DNA from: Vibrio sp. 10N.286.49.B3
GTDB lineage: Bacteria > Pseudomonadota > Gammaproteobacteria > Enterobacterales > Vibrionaceae
DNA length: 64,000 bases
Direction: 5' to 3'
Assembly: GCF_002873395.1 (NCBI RefSeq)
Contig: NZ_MCUV01000024.1
Coordinates: forward strand, 124,001-188,000
In this document: piece by piece, positions 17,594 to 26,220 of the stretch
Layout: each line of letters opens with the position of its first letter
Numbering within the stretch: position 1 is the stretch's first letter
Notes under the pieces: model-generated
Told to the model about the DNA's origin: nothing
What the model saw: only the letters and a program-made list of their open reading frames with translations
The model's database searches: none
Made by a program: the position numbers and the translations under genes

Positions 17594-18892
17594 TTGACCG
17601 TGACTTCTAAACCATTGACAGCTCATTTTATAGAGCTACCTCTATTTAAAAAAGTAATGCTTGCTTGCTTACCTTTGGCTGCCATTGCTGGTATGTCGAG
17701 TACATCAACACCAGTGTACCGTACGGTAGATCTAGCATTACCTACTTCTGAATCAGTCTTTGCACTGGAGTTATCCGCACCGTATCAGCCTGTACTTATG
17801 CCCCACTATGAGTATCAAATTCAGGTAGGGGATAACTTAAGTACGATATTTTCTACCCTAGGCTTTCCCTATACTGAATTGCTTAAGGTTATGGAAACAG
17901 ATTTAAATTATCTGGCTTTGGATACGCTAAAGCCGGGGAATACATTACGTTTTTGGAAAACAGAACAAGATTCCTCTCGTTTAGCGAAAATGGAATTGCA
18001 ATTTAGTCCAGCTGAAAAAATAGTATATAGTCGCTTGGAAGACGGCAGTTTTGAATATAAGGATATTTCTATTCCCGGTGATTGGCAGCAGCAACCTTTA
18101 GTCGGTGTTGTGAAAGGCAGTTTTTCCCGCTCTGCAAATCGATTAGGCTTAGGTACTGCTGATATTGATCACGTAGTTAGTTTATTGAAAGATAAAATTA
18201 ATTTTGCGAAAGAATTGCGTGAAGGAGATAAGTTTGAAGTGGTTCAAAGTCAGCAATTTGTTGATGGAGTCGCCACTGGAAAAACGGAAATTCAGGCGAT
18301 CAAGCTCTTCAATCGAGGTCGTCTGATTAGCGCTTACTTACACAGTGATGGGCAGTATTATGACCAGCATGGTGACAGTTTGCAGCGTGCTTTCCTGCGT
18401 TACCCATCAGAAAAGCGCTGGCGCATTAGTTCAAACTTTAATCCACAGCGTAAACACCCTGTGACAGGGCGCGTTTCTCCTCATAATGGTACTGACTTTG
18501 CAGCGCCGACAGGAACACCAGTGCTATCAACAGGAGATGGTCAAGTTATTATGACGCGTGACCACCCTTATGCGGGCAAGTACGTTGTTATTCAGCACGG
18601 TAGTTCTTATAAAACGCGTTATTTACACCTAAGCCGTATTCTAGTTAAAAAAGGCCAAAAGATATCACGTGGTCAAAAAATTGGTTTAACAGGGCAAACA
18701 GGGCGCGTAACAGGACCACACATTCATTACGAATTTATTATACGTGGTCGTGCGGTGAATCCAATGACGGCCAATATTCCAATGGCTAGTTCTATCCCTG
18801 ATGATGAGCGCCAAGCATTTAACCGTCGCAGAGATGAAATGGATCAACTGCTTGAGCAACAAACCTTGTCTTTAGCAAAAAATAACAGCTAA
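17594..18892 (+). CDS. M23 family murein DD-endopeptidase (ShyA/MepM-like)
   Basis: A 432-residue envelope hydrolase that cuts peptide cross-links in peptidoglycan. Order: N-terminal hydrophobic segment (MLACLPLAAIAGMSS), a LysM/OapA-like region (YQIQVGDNLSTIFSTLGF), a middle domain (VGVVKGSFSRSANRLGL) and the LytM/M23 domain with zinc ligands in HNGTDFAAPTGTPV and GPHIHYEF. The length and architecture match ShyA of V. cholerae and MepM of E. coli. The start is TTG at 17594 or GTG at 17600; the first ATG (17657) would remove the charged residues before the membrane segment, so a non-ATG start is preferred. No clear ribosome-binding site is present. Confidence 0.9.
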   Translation: MTVTSKPLTAHFIELPLFKKVMLACLPLAAIAGMSSTSTPVYRTVDLALPTSESVFALELSAPYQPVLMPHYEYQIQVGDNLSTIFSTLGFPYTELLKVMETDLNYLALDTLKPGNTLRFWKTEQDSSRLAKMELQFSPAEKIVYSRLEDGSFEYKDISIPGDWQQQPLVGVVKGSFSRSANRLGLGTADIDHVVSLLKDKINFAKELREGDKFEVVQSQQFVDGVATGKTEIQAIKLFNRGRLISAYLHSDGQYYDQHGDSLQRAFLRYPSEKRWRISSNFNPQRKHPVTGRVSPHNGTDFAAPTGTPVLSTGDGQVIMTRDHPYAGKYVVIQHGSSYKTRYLHLSRILVKKGQKISRGQKIGLTGQTGRVTGPHIHYEFIIRGRAVNPMTANIPMASSIPDDERQAFNRRRDEMDQLLEQQTLSLAKNNS

Positions 18893-19005
18893 ATATTGAT
18901 ATATTATCGAATTAGTTAACTTTAGCATAATGGTTCTGATACGTTTTGCTACTGTTATTACAGGGCGGTATTTTTACAATGCTGCCCATTGAAAGTGAGA
19001 AAATT

Positions 19006-19356
19006 ATGCAACAAAATGAATTTGAAACCTTAGTAAAACAACTGTGTGAACAGGGCAACTTGCCACAAGCGTTAGAGCAGTTAAAAGTCAATGAAGATCA
19101 AGAGATCGCTCAAGCAGCTCAATCTCTAACGGGTCAATTTGCGCTGGCTGAAGTTGAAGGTGAAACTCGAGTTTATCATGTGACACTTGAAGACGATGAA
19201 AATGGGCAAGAGCAAGAATTCGTTGAGCATGTTATGAATGAAGGTGAAGATGTCATCAAATTCATCGCTTGGTTTTTTGAATCTATGTTTGATGTTAAAC
19301 ACAAGGAAACTTACCAAGCTGCTGGCAGAACTTACCAACAGCCTAAGCGTAGCTAA
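19006..19356 (+). CDS. conserved acidic protein of unknown function
   Basis: A 116-residue cytoplasmic protein, strongly acidic in the middle (LEDDENGQEQEFVEHVMNEGED), with an N-terminal helical part (FETLVKQLCEQGNLPQALEQL) and a Trp/Phe-rich segment (IKFIAWFFESMFDVKHKE). I do not recognise a family with an assigned function. The start at 19006 (MQQNEFETL) is preferred because AGTGAG lies upstream and the earlier frame (to 18946) gives an unlikely hydrophobic leader. Confidence 0.7.
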   Translation: MQQNEFETLVKQLCEQGNLPQALEQLKVNEDQEIAQAAQSLTGQFALAEVEGETRVYHVTLEDDENGQEQEFVEHVMNEGEDVIKFIAWFFESMFDVKHKETYQAAGRTYQQPKRS

Positions 19357-19470
19357 CTTTACATCTTGTACTTTAATTACATGTAAAGTGTGATCTAGGT
19401 CTTGTTTTTGGTTTTGGTTAAGATATAATTACCGCGAAAAGAAATTTTATTACATAAGTAGCGGAATATT

Positions 19471-19605
19471 ATGAACCACGATTTAGGCAGTGTTTTTCTT
19501 GCGCAAGCTTTAGCAAAGAAAATGATGCACGAAGCAATGTACGGTAAGCCAGCACCGAAAAAAGTTTCTCTTTTTAAAAGAGTAATGAAAAAAATCGCTC
19601 GCTAA
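19471..19605 (+). CDS. candidate 44-residue basic small protein
   Basis: A short open frame reading MNHDLGSVFLAQALAKKM at its start, with a strongly basic end (KKVSLFKRVMKKIAR). GCGGAA lies 5 nt before the ATG and a hairpin (19631-19676) lies just past the stop. The N-terminal half is helical and amphipathic. I know of no named family. Gene context: alone between an acidic hypothetical protein and a convergent gene. Confidence 0.55.
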   Translation: MNHDLGSVFLAQALAKKMMHEAMYGKPAPKKVSLFKRVMKKIAR

Positions 19606-19630
19606 TTAATCGCGATAGCGTTGAAATTTT

Positions 19631-19676
19631 AAAGCCTTCACCTTTTGCCTAACTTAGGACATGATGTGAGGGCTTT
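19631..19676 (+). terminator. probable terminator of the 44-residue gene
   Basis: AAAGCCTTCAC pairs with GTGAGGGCTTT (one G-U) around a 24-nt loop and is followed by GTCATTTTTG. The loop is long, so the call is moderate. Confidence 0.45.
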
Positions 19677-19697
19677 GTCATTTTTGTTATGCTTGTT

Positions 19698-19979
19698 TTA
19701 TGGCTTAATTAATTCATTTCTAATTAAGCTACGACGAATATTTTTACACAACTTACCAAACTGACGCAGCTCTGTCATATTAGGCAGAACACCAATACTT
19801 AATTGATGCTCCCAATAGATAACTTCACTTTCAACCATTTCAATCAACTTCTTCGGGCAACCGACACATGTATCACCACAAATTTGTGCTTCAGGGGCAT
19901 CAAATGGAAACTCAGCTCTAACAGCGCTAATGATATTGGTCATTGCTGTTTGTCTGTCAGGTTTTATTGTTGTCATCAT
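19698..19979 (-). CDS. small cysteine-containing protein of unknown function
   Basis: A 93-residue protein with four Cys: QICGDTCVGCPKKLIE resembles a metal-binding or redox knuckle, and LCKN lies near the C terminus. The remainder is helical (VESEVIYWEHQL, ELRQFGKLCKNIRRSLI). I do not know its function. The start at 19979 follows GAGCG by 2-5 nt; a further in-frame start at 19994 is possible. Confidence 0.65.
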   Translation of the reverse strand: MMTTIKPDRQTAMTNIISAVRAEFPFDAPEAQICGDTCVGCPKKLIEMVESEVIYWEHQLSIGVLPNMTELRQFGKLCKNIRRSLIRNELIKP

Positions 19980-20160
19980 TGCGCTCGATATCATGAGAAA
20001 ATAGTAATAAAGCAGTTATAAAGGGCTAGCTTTAGATTGAGAGTACAATAGTCCTTTCTTTTCGAGATTAAAAGCCTCAGAATAGCCCGCTTCATTTGGT
20101 GAGTGGTTTTTAGGCTGTAGCCAACCCATAATCCTAATTAATAAAATTGAGAATCATACT

Positions 20161-21588
20161 ATGAGTTTTACCTCTTTGGGCCTTTCTGAAGCAATCCTTA
20201 AAGCCATCGAAGCACAAGGTTATGACAAGCCATCTCCAATCCAAGAGCAAGCGGTTCCTGCTGTTTTAACTGGTAGGGATGTAATGGCTGCGGCTCAAAC
20301 GGGTACCGGGAAAACAGCAGGTTTTACTCTACCTATTTTAGAACTATTATCTAATGGTCCAAAAGCACAGCAAAATAAAGCACGCGGTAATAAAGTTAGA
20401 GCACTAATTTTGACACCTACTCGTGAGCTAGCCGCTCAGGTCAATGCGAGTGTTGAGAAATATAGTCAGCATCTAAATCTGCGTTCAACTGTTGTGTTTG
20501 GTGGCGTTAAAATTAACCCACAGATGCAAAAGTTACGTGGCGGCTGTGATGTATTAGTTGCAACGCCAGGGCGTTTGATGGATTTATACAACCAGAATGC
20601 CGTTCGCTTTGACCAATTAGAAGTTCTGGTTCTTGATGAAGCCGATCGCATGCTTGATATGGGTTTTATCCGTGATATCCGTAAGATTTTAGCGCTACTT
20701 CCTGCAAAGCGTCAAAACTTACTTTTCTCAGCCACATTCTCAGCGGATATTCGCAATCTAGCAAAAGGCTTAGTGAATAACCCAATTGAAATTTCAGTTA
20801 GCCCAGCAAACTCAACGGCACCAACAGTAGAGCAAAGTATTTACCCAGCCGACAAGCGTAAAAAGCCAGGTATGCTGGCGAAGCTAATTACCGATGGCAA
20901 TTGGAAGCAAGTACTTGTGTTTAGTAAAACAAAACATGGTGCTAACCGCTTATCCCATTTTTTAAATGATCAAGGGATTACCGCGGCTCCTATTCATGGT
21001 AATAAGAGCCAATCGGCACGAACAAAGGCTTTAGATCATTTTAAAACAGGTCAAATCCGAGTGCTAGTAGCGACGGATATTGCTGCACGTGGTATTGATA
21101 TTCCTCAACTACCACAAGTCGTGAACTTTGACCTACCTAATGTATCAGAAGATTATGTACACCGTATTGGTCGTACAGGTCGTGCTGGAGAAGTAGGTAA
21201 AGCAATTTCATTAGTATCGGCTGAAGAAGCATCAGACTTATTTGGTATTGAGCGTTTGATTAAACAGCTACTACCGAGATTTGAACTGGAAGGTTTTAAA
21301 CCCGTCCATGAGTTGCCTGAATCTAAATTGGACACTCGTCCAATTAAAGCTAAAAAACCAAAGAAACCAAAGGCGGGGCATAAAGATGGCCAGCGCTCTG
21401 GTGGTTTACATAATGGTAATCAAGATCGCGGTCGTGGTGCTCGAACAGCTGAAGGTGGCAATAAGCAGCGACGTAAACCAGCACCAAAACGTAATAATGG
21501 TTCAACAAGTCGTGATGGGCGCAATGCGAATAAAAGTAATGGCCAGAAGTCCCCAGTACAACGAGCACAAAAAAATACTAACCAATAG
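20161..21588 (+). CDS. rhlE: DEAD-box ATP-dependent RNA helicase (RhlE type)
   Basis: A 475-residue RNA helicase. Motifs in order: Q motif ([26 protein letters not shown]), Walker [12 protein letters not shown], Ia PTRELAAQV, Ib [45 protein letters not shown] and [12 protein letters not shown]. The C-terminal ~100 residues are low-complexity and basic ([13 protein letters not shown], many Gly/Arg/Asn), as in RhlE proteins, and probably tether RNA. It may act in ribosome assembly or mRNA decay. It has its own terminator, and the Qrr gene follows. Confidence 0.93.
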   Translation: MSFTSLGLSEAILKAIEAQGYDKPSPIQEQAVPAVLTGRDVMAAAQTGTGKTAGFTLPILELLSNGPKAQQNKARGNKVRALILTPTRELAAQVNASVEKYSQHLNLRSTVVFGGVKINPQMQKLRGGCDVLVATPGRLMDLYNQNAVRFDQLEVLVLDEADRMLDMGFIRDIRKILALLPAKRQNLLFSATFSADIRNLAKGLVNNPIEISVSPANSTAPTVEQSIYPADKRKKPGMLAKLITDGNWKQVLVFSKTKHGANRLSHFLNDQGITAAPIHGNKSQSARTKALDHFKTGQIRVLVATDIAARGIDIPQLPQVVNFDLPNVSEDYVHRIGRTGRAGEVGKAISLVSAEEASDLFGIERLIKQLLPRFELEGFKPVHELPESKLDTRPIKAKKPKKPKAGHKDGQRSGGLHNGNQDRGRGARTAEGGNKQRRKPAPKRNNGSTSRDGRNANKSNGQKSPVQRAQKNTNQ

Positions 21589-21660
21589 TGAATCGTTAGC
21601 TAGATCCTTTGTTATTCACAAAAGCTGTTGCCAATGAAATAGCGAATACTAGCCGATAGT

Positions 21661-21687
21661 AAAAAGCCTCATTTATGAGGTTTTTTT
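21661..21687 (+). terminator. terminator of rhlE
   Basis: AAAAGCCTCA / TGAGGTTTTT hairpin with a 4-nt loop and seven T residues, 72 nt after the stop. Confidence 0.85.
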
Positions 21688-21736
21688 GTTTCTGTGCATT
21701 TTAAAATTGCGAGAGATCCCAAGCAAAACGCTATCA

Positions 21737-21749
21737 TTGCAAATTGCGA
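21737..21749. promoter_or_regulatory. LuxO-type binding site 1 (imperfect)
   Basis: TTGCA-AAT-TGCGA differs by one base from the palindrome TTGCA-N3-TGCAA remembered as the LuxO site. It abuts site 2 and lies about 118 bp before the Qrr start point. Confidence 0.65.
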
Positions 21750-21762
21750 TTGCAAAATGCAA
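21750..21762. promoter_or_regulatory. LuxO-type binding site 2 (perfect)
   Basis: TTGCA-AAA-TGCAA is an exact match to the LuxO palindrome. Its centre is about 105 bp upstream of the predicted Qrr start, a normal distance for a sigma-54 enhancer. Confidence 0.8.
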
Positions 21763-21834
21763 AAAGGTAAAGAGTAAAGAGTTAATAACCCTATAGAAAG
21801 CAGGCTATTTGATATAAATATAAACTAAAAAAGT

Positions 21835-21850
21835 TGGCACAGATACTGCA
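21835..21850 (+). promoter_or_regulatory. sigma-54 promoter of the Qrr gene
   Basis: TGGCACAGATACTGCA carries the invariant GG (21836-21837) and GC (21848-21849) with the required 10-nt spacing. The GC at -13/-12 places transcription start at about 21861. Confidence 0.85.
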
Positions 21851-21860
21851 TTGTATAGCG

Positions 21861-21971
21861 TGACCCTTCTTAAGCCGAGGGTCACCTAGCCAACTGACGT
21901 TGTTAGTGAACCTTATTTTTGTTCACACATATATATAGCCAACTGCACTTTTTTGCGGTTGGTTTTTTTTT
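21861..21971 (+). ncRNA. qrr: Qrr quorum regulatory small RNA
   Basis: A Hfq-dependent trans-acting RNA of about 110 nt that in Vibrionaceae controls the luxR/hapR/litR master regulator and aphA mRNAs at low cell density. The first hairpin is TGACCC / GGGTCA (21861-21884). It is followed by the diagnostic pairing region CCTAGCCAACTGACGTTGTT (21885-21904) and then AGTGAACC, which match the conserved Qrr core from memory. The 3-prime end is a rho-independent terminator (CCAACTGCA / TGCGGTTGG, 21939-21962) with nine T residues. A sigma-54 promoter and two LuxO sites lie upstream. Which numbered Qrr this is cannot be told; luxO is not in this window, so it is not the luxO-linked qrr1 copy. Confidence 0.93.
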
Positions 21972-21981
21972 ACCTCAATTT

Positions 21982-23508
21982 CTACTTACTATTAATGTCA
22001 CACTGTTGATAGCAACTCGGCTCCCTAGGGCAAGCTGTCCCTCTAGAGCAAATTAACCGCGCATCATTTTCAATACCACGCTCGATCCAATTAATATTCA
22101 AAATTTTTGCTACTGTCGTTAGATCTTTGCGGATATGACGAGGTATAGATACACTTCCGCCACCCTTAACGCATGACTGCTTTAACTCCTCAGCAATTGC
22201 GAAAGCATCACCACCTTGCGCAGTTATAGCAGGGTTTAAATCAATTCCAGCACATAGTACACGGTTGTTACCAGCAGGATCTGTCATATTGATGGACTCA
22301 CAACAATAAATTCTAGGCTCATTAGCGACATTTAGAATCGATATTTGTGCAGAACTACCTTGTTGAAATTCAGATAAACGGCGGAAGACAGCCCAGTGTT
22401 GGCAAGGATCGTTCACCATACGCATGTTGCCCCAAGGAAGTGGGATACCATTACCACGATAGACCGCTTTTAACTTTCCTGGACCATAGGCATCAAAGTA
22501 GTGCCAATGTGGGTAAGGCGATACTACAGTCATACGGCGCATGGCAACTGATGGTGAAACCCCTGCTTTTTTATGCACATCTATTTCATAGCCATTACGA
22601 TCTAAAAGCTGTCGATAAGGCACTTTAGGGCAAAGCAAAGCGCCCGCAAAAAAGCTGGATTCAAAGTCTCGCCATGCTTGCAATATATCTTGTGAGTTGA
22701 GTTCTGATGTTGGTTTTTCATCCGTAAAATCTTCCCAACTATTGTTGTTACCGACAGATAACACACTCTTTAAGCCTTCTTGGCTATGTAAAATAGAATG
22801 GCCAATATAAACAGCAAGGTCATACTTCAAACGGGTAGGGTACTGCTTCAAAATATCATTAAGATAAATGGTATTCGGTGGCTCAAAAAAAGAGGTAACC
22901 AACTGCTTTGAATTAATACCTAATTCATCAACGATATCTTGTGGGGTACGACTGATCCAGCGAATATCAATGTTTAAATGACGTGCAATATCGGTCAGAT
23001 CTTCAACAGATAAGTTTAAACGCTTTAAACCAACCTCTTCGGCAGCACGCTCAAGATCAGGAAAGTGATTTTGTAAGCTTTCTTGGTGAGCACGAATTAG
23101 CAGGTGCGCAAATTGACGGCCAGTGATCCCCGTCTGTGAAAGCATTTCTGGGATTGCTATCTGCAAAATATCATTAGAAAAAAGGAAATTAGGTTCAAGG
23201 GCCATTCCGCTAATTCCGCCTCGACTGCCTTTATTTGGTGTAATGGCTTGTTGCCCTGGTTCATCATCTAGAAACCAAGTGGGCTTTTTTTGGAAAACTT
23301 CAGCAATGACCTCAAGCATATCAAAGCTTGGTACACGCTTACCTCGTTCAATCATTGATAAGTAAGAGACCGATGGAGCATGCTCAGGATTGACTCGCAT
23401 ACAGCGGGTTGATAAATCCTCCATAGTTAAATGATTATTTTTTCTTAGATTTCTTATCTTAGTACCTAAGAAATGAGACTGGCGTATTAAACTTTTTGAG
23501 ATAGGCAT
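21982..23508 (-). CDS. XRE regulator with DUF3612, RamB/ScfR-like
   Basis: A 508-residue transcription factor. The N terminus is a Cro/C1-type helix-turn-helix (LGTKIRNLRKNNHLTMEDLS, SVSYLSMIERGKRVPSFDML). The rest matches the DUF3612 family in Vibrionaceae and recalls RamB/ScfR regulators, which carry an IrrE-like middle and a Cys-containing C terminus (here RLICSRGTACPREPSCYQQC). RamB controls acetate and glyoxylate-cycle genes in Corynebacterium and ScfR relatives respond to short-chain acyl-CoA. The divergent neighbour here is a malate-synthase-derived fragment, which agrees with a role in glyoxylate-shunt control. No ribosome-binding site is obvious before the ATG at 23508. Confidence 0.82.
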   Translation of the reverse strand: MPISKSLIRQSHFLGTKIRNLRKNNHLTMEDLSTRCMRVNPEHAPSVSYLSMIERGKRVPSFDMLEVIAEVFQKKPTWFLDDEPGQQAITPNKGSRGGISGMALEPNFLFSNDILQIAIPEMLSQTGITGRQFAHLLIRAHQESLQNHFPDLERAAEEVGLKRLNLSVEDLTDIARHLNIDIRWISRTPQDIVDELGINSKQLVTSFFEPPNTIYLNDILKQYPTRLKYDLAVYIGHSILHSQEGLKSVLSVGNNNSWEDFTDEKPTSELNSQDILQAWRDFESSFFAGALLCPKVPYRQLLDRNGYEIDVHKKAGVSPSVAMRRMTVVSPYPHWHYFDAYGPGKLKAVYRGNGIPLPWGNMRMVNDPCQHWAVFRRLSEFQQGSSAQISILNVANEPRIYCCESINMTDPAGNNRVLCAGIDLNPAITAQGGDAFAIAEELKQSCVKGGGSVSIPRHIRKDLTTVAKILNINWIERGIENDARLICSRGTACPREPSCYQQCDINSK

Positions 23509-23684
23509 TTGTAAAATTCACACTGTAAAGTTTTTGTTGTGAAATTGTAGTAAAAAAGAGTGTAATCTACAAACTAAGCAATGAGAACTTGCTAGGTGTT
23601 AACTTGAATCGTTAGGTTATCTCTTAGTTCGTTATGCTAAACAATTGATTATTTGTAAATAAAATATGGTAAAAGGGAAAGACT

Positions 23685-24263
23685 ATGAATATGCTAACAA
23701 TCGATAAAACTGAAATACAACAACAAAATAACCTATTTATCGCTGAAGCTGTCTTTGCCGTCGAGGCCATCAGCACTAACGAACAGTCAGAAAAGCAGAG
23801 AAAAGCAAAACAGTTACTGGATCAACTTTTCCCACTAGAAAATGGTTCTCATCAAGATGTGACTAGCTATGTAATTGACTACAATCATCTTCTTGCATAT
23901 TTTAAAGGTGGGCAACATAGTGGCTTGAAGTTTCCAAAGCACTTTGTTGCGTATACAGGACAAAAATCACAACCAGATGCTATGCTATTAAAGGATGCAA
24001 CAGGCAGTCACTTAGAAGTTATTTTGGCAGCAGGTCAGGGAACGGGTCATATTGAATTGATGGATATTGAGGATATTCAATTGGAAACTTGTACCACTTT
24101 TGATCAAAATTCAGCAGATCTAGCCTGTTCGGCAATACGTCATTGGATTAGCTTGATTAAAAGCGATGGCCGAGGAAAGCCGCTTGCTTGCAGTGAGGAT
24201 CGTGAGTATATGTCAAAAAGTGGGCAGGATTACCACTTGATGCATTGTTATACCTATCGATAA
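23685..24263 (+). CDS. malate synthase G-related fragment protein
   Basis: A 192-residue product that aligns by eye with the middle of malate synthase G: LLDQLFPLENGSHQDVTSYV (beginning of the catalytic region), the beta domain (GQKSQPDAMLLKDATGSHLEVIL), GHIELMDIEDIQLETCTTF, IRHWISLIKSDG and SEDREYMSKSGQDYHL. The N-terminal domain, most of the TIM barrel and the C-terminal plug are missing, and the LEDSVAAVDA block is altered. It should therefore have no malate synthase activity. A good ribosome-binding site (AAAAGGGAAAG) and an intact frame suggest it is still expressed, perhaps as a regulatory or acyl-CoA-sensing domain for the adjacent DUF3612 regulator. It could equally be a decaying pseudogene. 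Confidence 0.65.
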   Translation: MNMLTIDKTEIQQQNNLFIAEAVFAVEAISTNEQSEKQRKAKQLLDQLFPLENGSHQDVTSYVIDYNHLLAYFKGGQHSGLKFPKHFVAYTGQKSQPDAMLLKDATGSHLEVILAAGQGTGHIELMDIEDIQLETCTTFDQNSADLACSAIRHWISLIKSDGRGKPLACSEDREYMSKSGQDYHLMHCYTYR

Positions 24264-24272
24264 TTGAGCGAG

Positions 24273-24331
24273 AAGTAAACAATGCATTTGATAGGTACTA
24301 CACCTTTAGCAACTCATAGCATTGTTTACTT
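24273..24331. terminator. long hairpin between convergent genes
   Basis: Perfect 13-bp arms (AAGTAAACAATGC / GCATTGTTTACTT) separated by a 33-nt loop, between the converging malate-synthase-like and diguanylate cyclase genes. No T tract is present. Confidence 0.35.
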
Positions 24332-24355
24332 TCATTAACGATATTAGCTCAACAT

Positions 24356-25372
24356 TTATAAAGGCATAACTCGGTTTCGACCTAAATTTTTTGCACTATA
24401 TAATGCTTTATCAGCACGCTCTATTAATTGTTCAGGTGAATCATTATCTCTTCGTTCAGCAACACCAAAAGAGGCCGTGATACGGTTGATTTGTTCACCC
24501 GTTCGGCGATCTTTGATATTCATTTTTTCGATTGTTCTACGATTCGCTTCTGCAAATTGACGGGCAATTCGTAAATTATGCTGCGGAATAATAATAGCAA
24601 ACTCCTCACCACCAAACCGATAAAGTGTTATCGCATCTCGACAGTTTTCTTGCAGCCTTTTGGCAAGGCGCTTAATAATCGTATCACCAAATAAATGACC
24701 GTATTGGTCGTTAAAGCCTTTGAAGTGATCGATATCGACCAGAATTAAACACATTGCTTGGTTGTTGCTACAAAGTGCTAGCATATCTTTATCAAAAGCA
24801 CGACGGTTATAAATTTTCGATAGACTATCGATCAGTGATTCTTTTTCAACCGCGGAGAGTTGAGCTTGTAAGCTTTCGATTTCAGAACTCGCATTATGCA
24901 GTTGTGATTTAAGGTAGAGTGTTGAATTTTGTATATCTTTAGACTCAGAAATCAGCTGTCGTACAATTTCAGTGGTTTCATTTAAATTTAAGCTTTTTTC
25001 ATCTATCTGATCTAAATATGAAAAATAGTGAGATATCGCATTTGAAAAAGCCGTTGTATCTTCCATCGCATCATTCATAGATTGAGCGACCTCAGTGACT
25101 AATGCTTCCATGTTTGTTCTGACTTCATTAAGTGCGATATCATTCTTTTTCGCTACGTGACGCTCATAGAGGCGCTCATTGATAGCGGGAGGACAGACAT
25201 CATAATGCTTAAGGATCTGATCCATTTCTGTGTTTAATTCAGGTAAAGCCTCATTCACATAGGCGTACCATAGTGCATAGTTCGCTGGAGTGACAGGAAC
25301 TTGATTTTTAATCATTAATGGGATGGCTTTTTTAAGGTTCAGTGCCGCTTTTTGAATGTCACTTTTACTCAT
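24356..25372 (-). CDS. diguanylate cyclase (GGDEF domain)
   Basis: A 338-residue soluble enzyme that makes cyclic di-GMP from two GTP. The N-terminal ~170 residues are helical and probably sense an unknown signal (LMIKNQVPVTPANYALWYAYVNEALPELN, then a coiled coil, LYLKSQLHNASSEIESLQAQL). The C-terminal domain has DSLSKIYNRRAF, LILVDIDHFKGFNDQYGHLFGD and the active loop RFGGEEF. The inhibitory RxxD motif is not present: the residues at the matching position read RDAI, so product inhibition through that site is unlikely. The ATG at 25372 is preferred to a TTG at 25387. Confidence 0.92.
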   Translation of the reverse strand: MSKSDIQKAALNLKKAIPLMIKNQVPVTPANYALWYAYVNEALPELNTEMDQILKHYDVCPPAINERLYERHVAKKNDIALNEVRTNMEALVTEVAQSMNDAMEDTTAFSNAISHYFSYLDQIDEKSLNLNETTEIVRQLISESKDIQNSTLYLKSQLHNASSEIESLQAQLSAVEKESLIDSLSKIYNRRAFDKDMLALCSNNQAMCLILVDIDHFKGFNDQYGHLFGDTIIKRLAKRLQENCRDAITLYRFGGEEFAIIIPQHNLRIARQFAEANRRTIEKMNIKDRRTGEQINRITASFGVAERRDNDSPEQLIERADKALYSAKNLGRNRVMPL

Positions 25373-25533
25373 GAAGGAAGGTACCAAAGTTAATAGGCTA
25401 AGCTATATAGGAGTGCTCAAAACGATATAATGAGTGGGTAGGGTAGCTGATTTTAATACTAATTACTTAATATTTAGCAAGTAAGTTGATTTTAAATAAA
25501 AAATAAGCAGCATATCAAATTATAGAAACAAAA

Positions 25534-25557
25534 AAGCACCGATAAAAATCAGTGCTT
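25534..25557 (-). terminator. terminator of cspA
   Basis: AAGCACCGAT / ATCAGTGCTT hairpin (one mismatch) with a T tract on the minus strand, about 27 nt after the cspA stop. Confidence 0.85.
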
Positions 25558-25583
25558 AAGAATATTTTAAGTCTTTAACTTAA

Positions 25584-25796
25584 TTACTGAGCAACAACGT
25601 TAGCTGCTTGTAGGCCTTTTTGACCATTTTCAACTTCGAAAGAAACCTTTTGGCCTTCTTTTAAAGTTTTGAAACCTTCAGATGCGATTGCACGGAAGTG
25701 TACGAATACGTCAGCACCGCCGTTATCTTGAGAAATGAAACCGAAACCTTTCTCTTCGTTAAACCACTTAACAGTACCAGTATTTGTATTAGACAT
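25584..25796 (-). CDS. cspA: cold shock protein of the CspA family
   Basis: A 70-residue single cold-shock domain that binds single-stranded RNA/DNA and melts secondary structure. RNP1 (KGFGFISQ) and RNP2 (VFVHF) motifs are intact. It begins [16 protein letters not shown], as expected. AAGGGA precedes the ATG. The 424 bp upstream to yeeX contain its promoter and probably the long 5-prime leader usual for csp genes; I see no convincing protein there. Confidence 0.96.
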   Translation of the reverse strand: MSNTNTGTVKWFNEEKGFGFISQDNGGADVFVHFRAIASEGFKTLKEGQKVSFEVENGQKGLQAANVVAQ

Positions 25797-26153
25797 AATT
25801 TGTCCCTTATTGAAATTCTTTAAAGTAAAGCGCTGATAATGTGAATTATTTAATATTGCTAAGAAATAAGGAAAAACTCAATACCGAACTTGTAGCGGTC
25901 TTATGTGTTAATTTTACTTTCATCTAATTTAAATAACTCCGTTTAGCAGAGCAAAGGCATAGTAACATAGTCATCAGCGTTGTACAGTGCCATCTCATAG
26001 TTACGTGGACAATCACTACTATGAATAACTCCACCCAAAAAAGGTAGTAGATGTTCGCTATAAAGTCAATGGAATGAGGTTTATTCGAGGGTATTTGTAA
26101 GGATTTGCTGATATAAACAGTATTTAATACTGCATTTGATACTTGGTGAGATA

Positions 26154-26179
26154 AAGCCAAATAAAGGTATATTTGGCTT
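26154..26179 (-). terminator. terminator of the yeeX-like gene
   Basis: AAGCCAAATA / TATTTGGCTT, perfect 10-bp arms with a 6-nt loop, followed on the minus strand by TTAT. A second hairpin (TCAATGCC / GGCATTGA, 26192-26215) lies between it and the stop codon. Confidence 0.65.
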
Positions 26180-26220
26180 ATCCACTTATACTCAATGCCT
26201 ACAGGTTGGCATTGATAATA

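Noticed and set aside
21281..21637. Plus-strand frame overlapping the rhlE C-terminal tail
   Set aside because: Arises from the low-complexity basic tail; no ribosome-binding site and the rhlE frame is continuous with the helicase motifs.
25924..26160. Minus-strand open frame of 78 codons between cspA and yeeX
   Set aside because: It overlaps the cspA promoter/leader region and the yeeX terminator, has unlikely composition and no ribosome-binding site.
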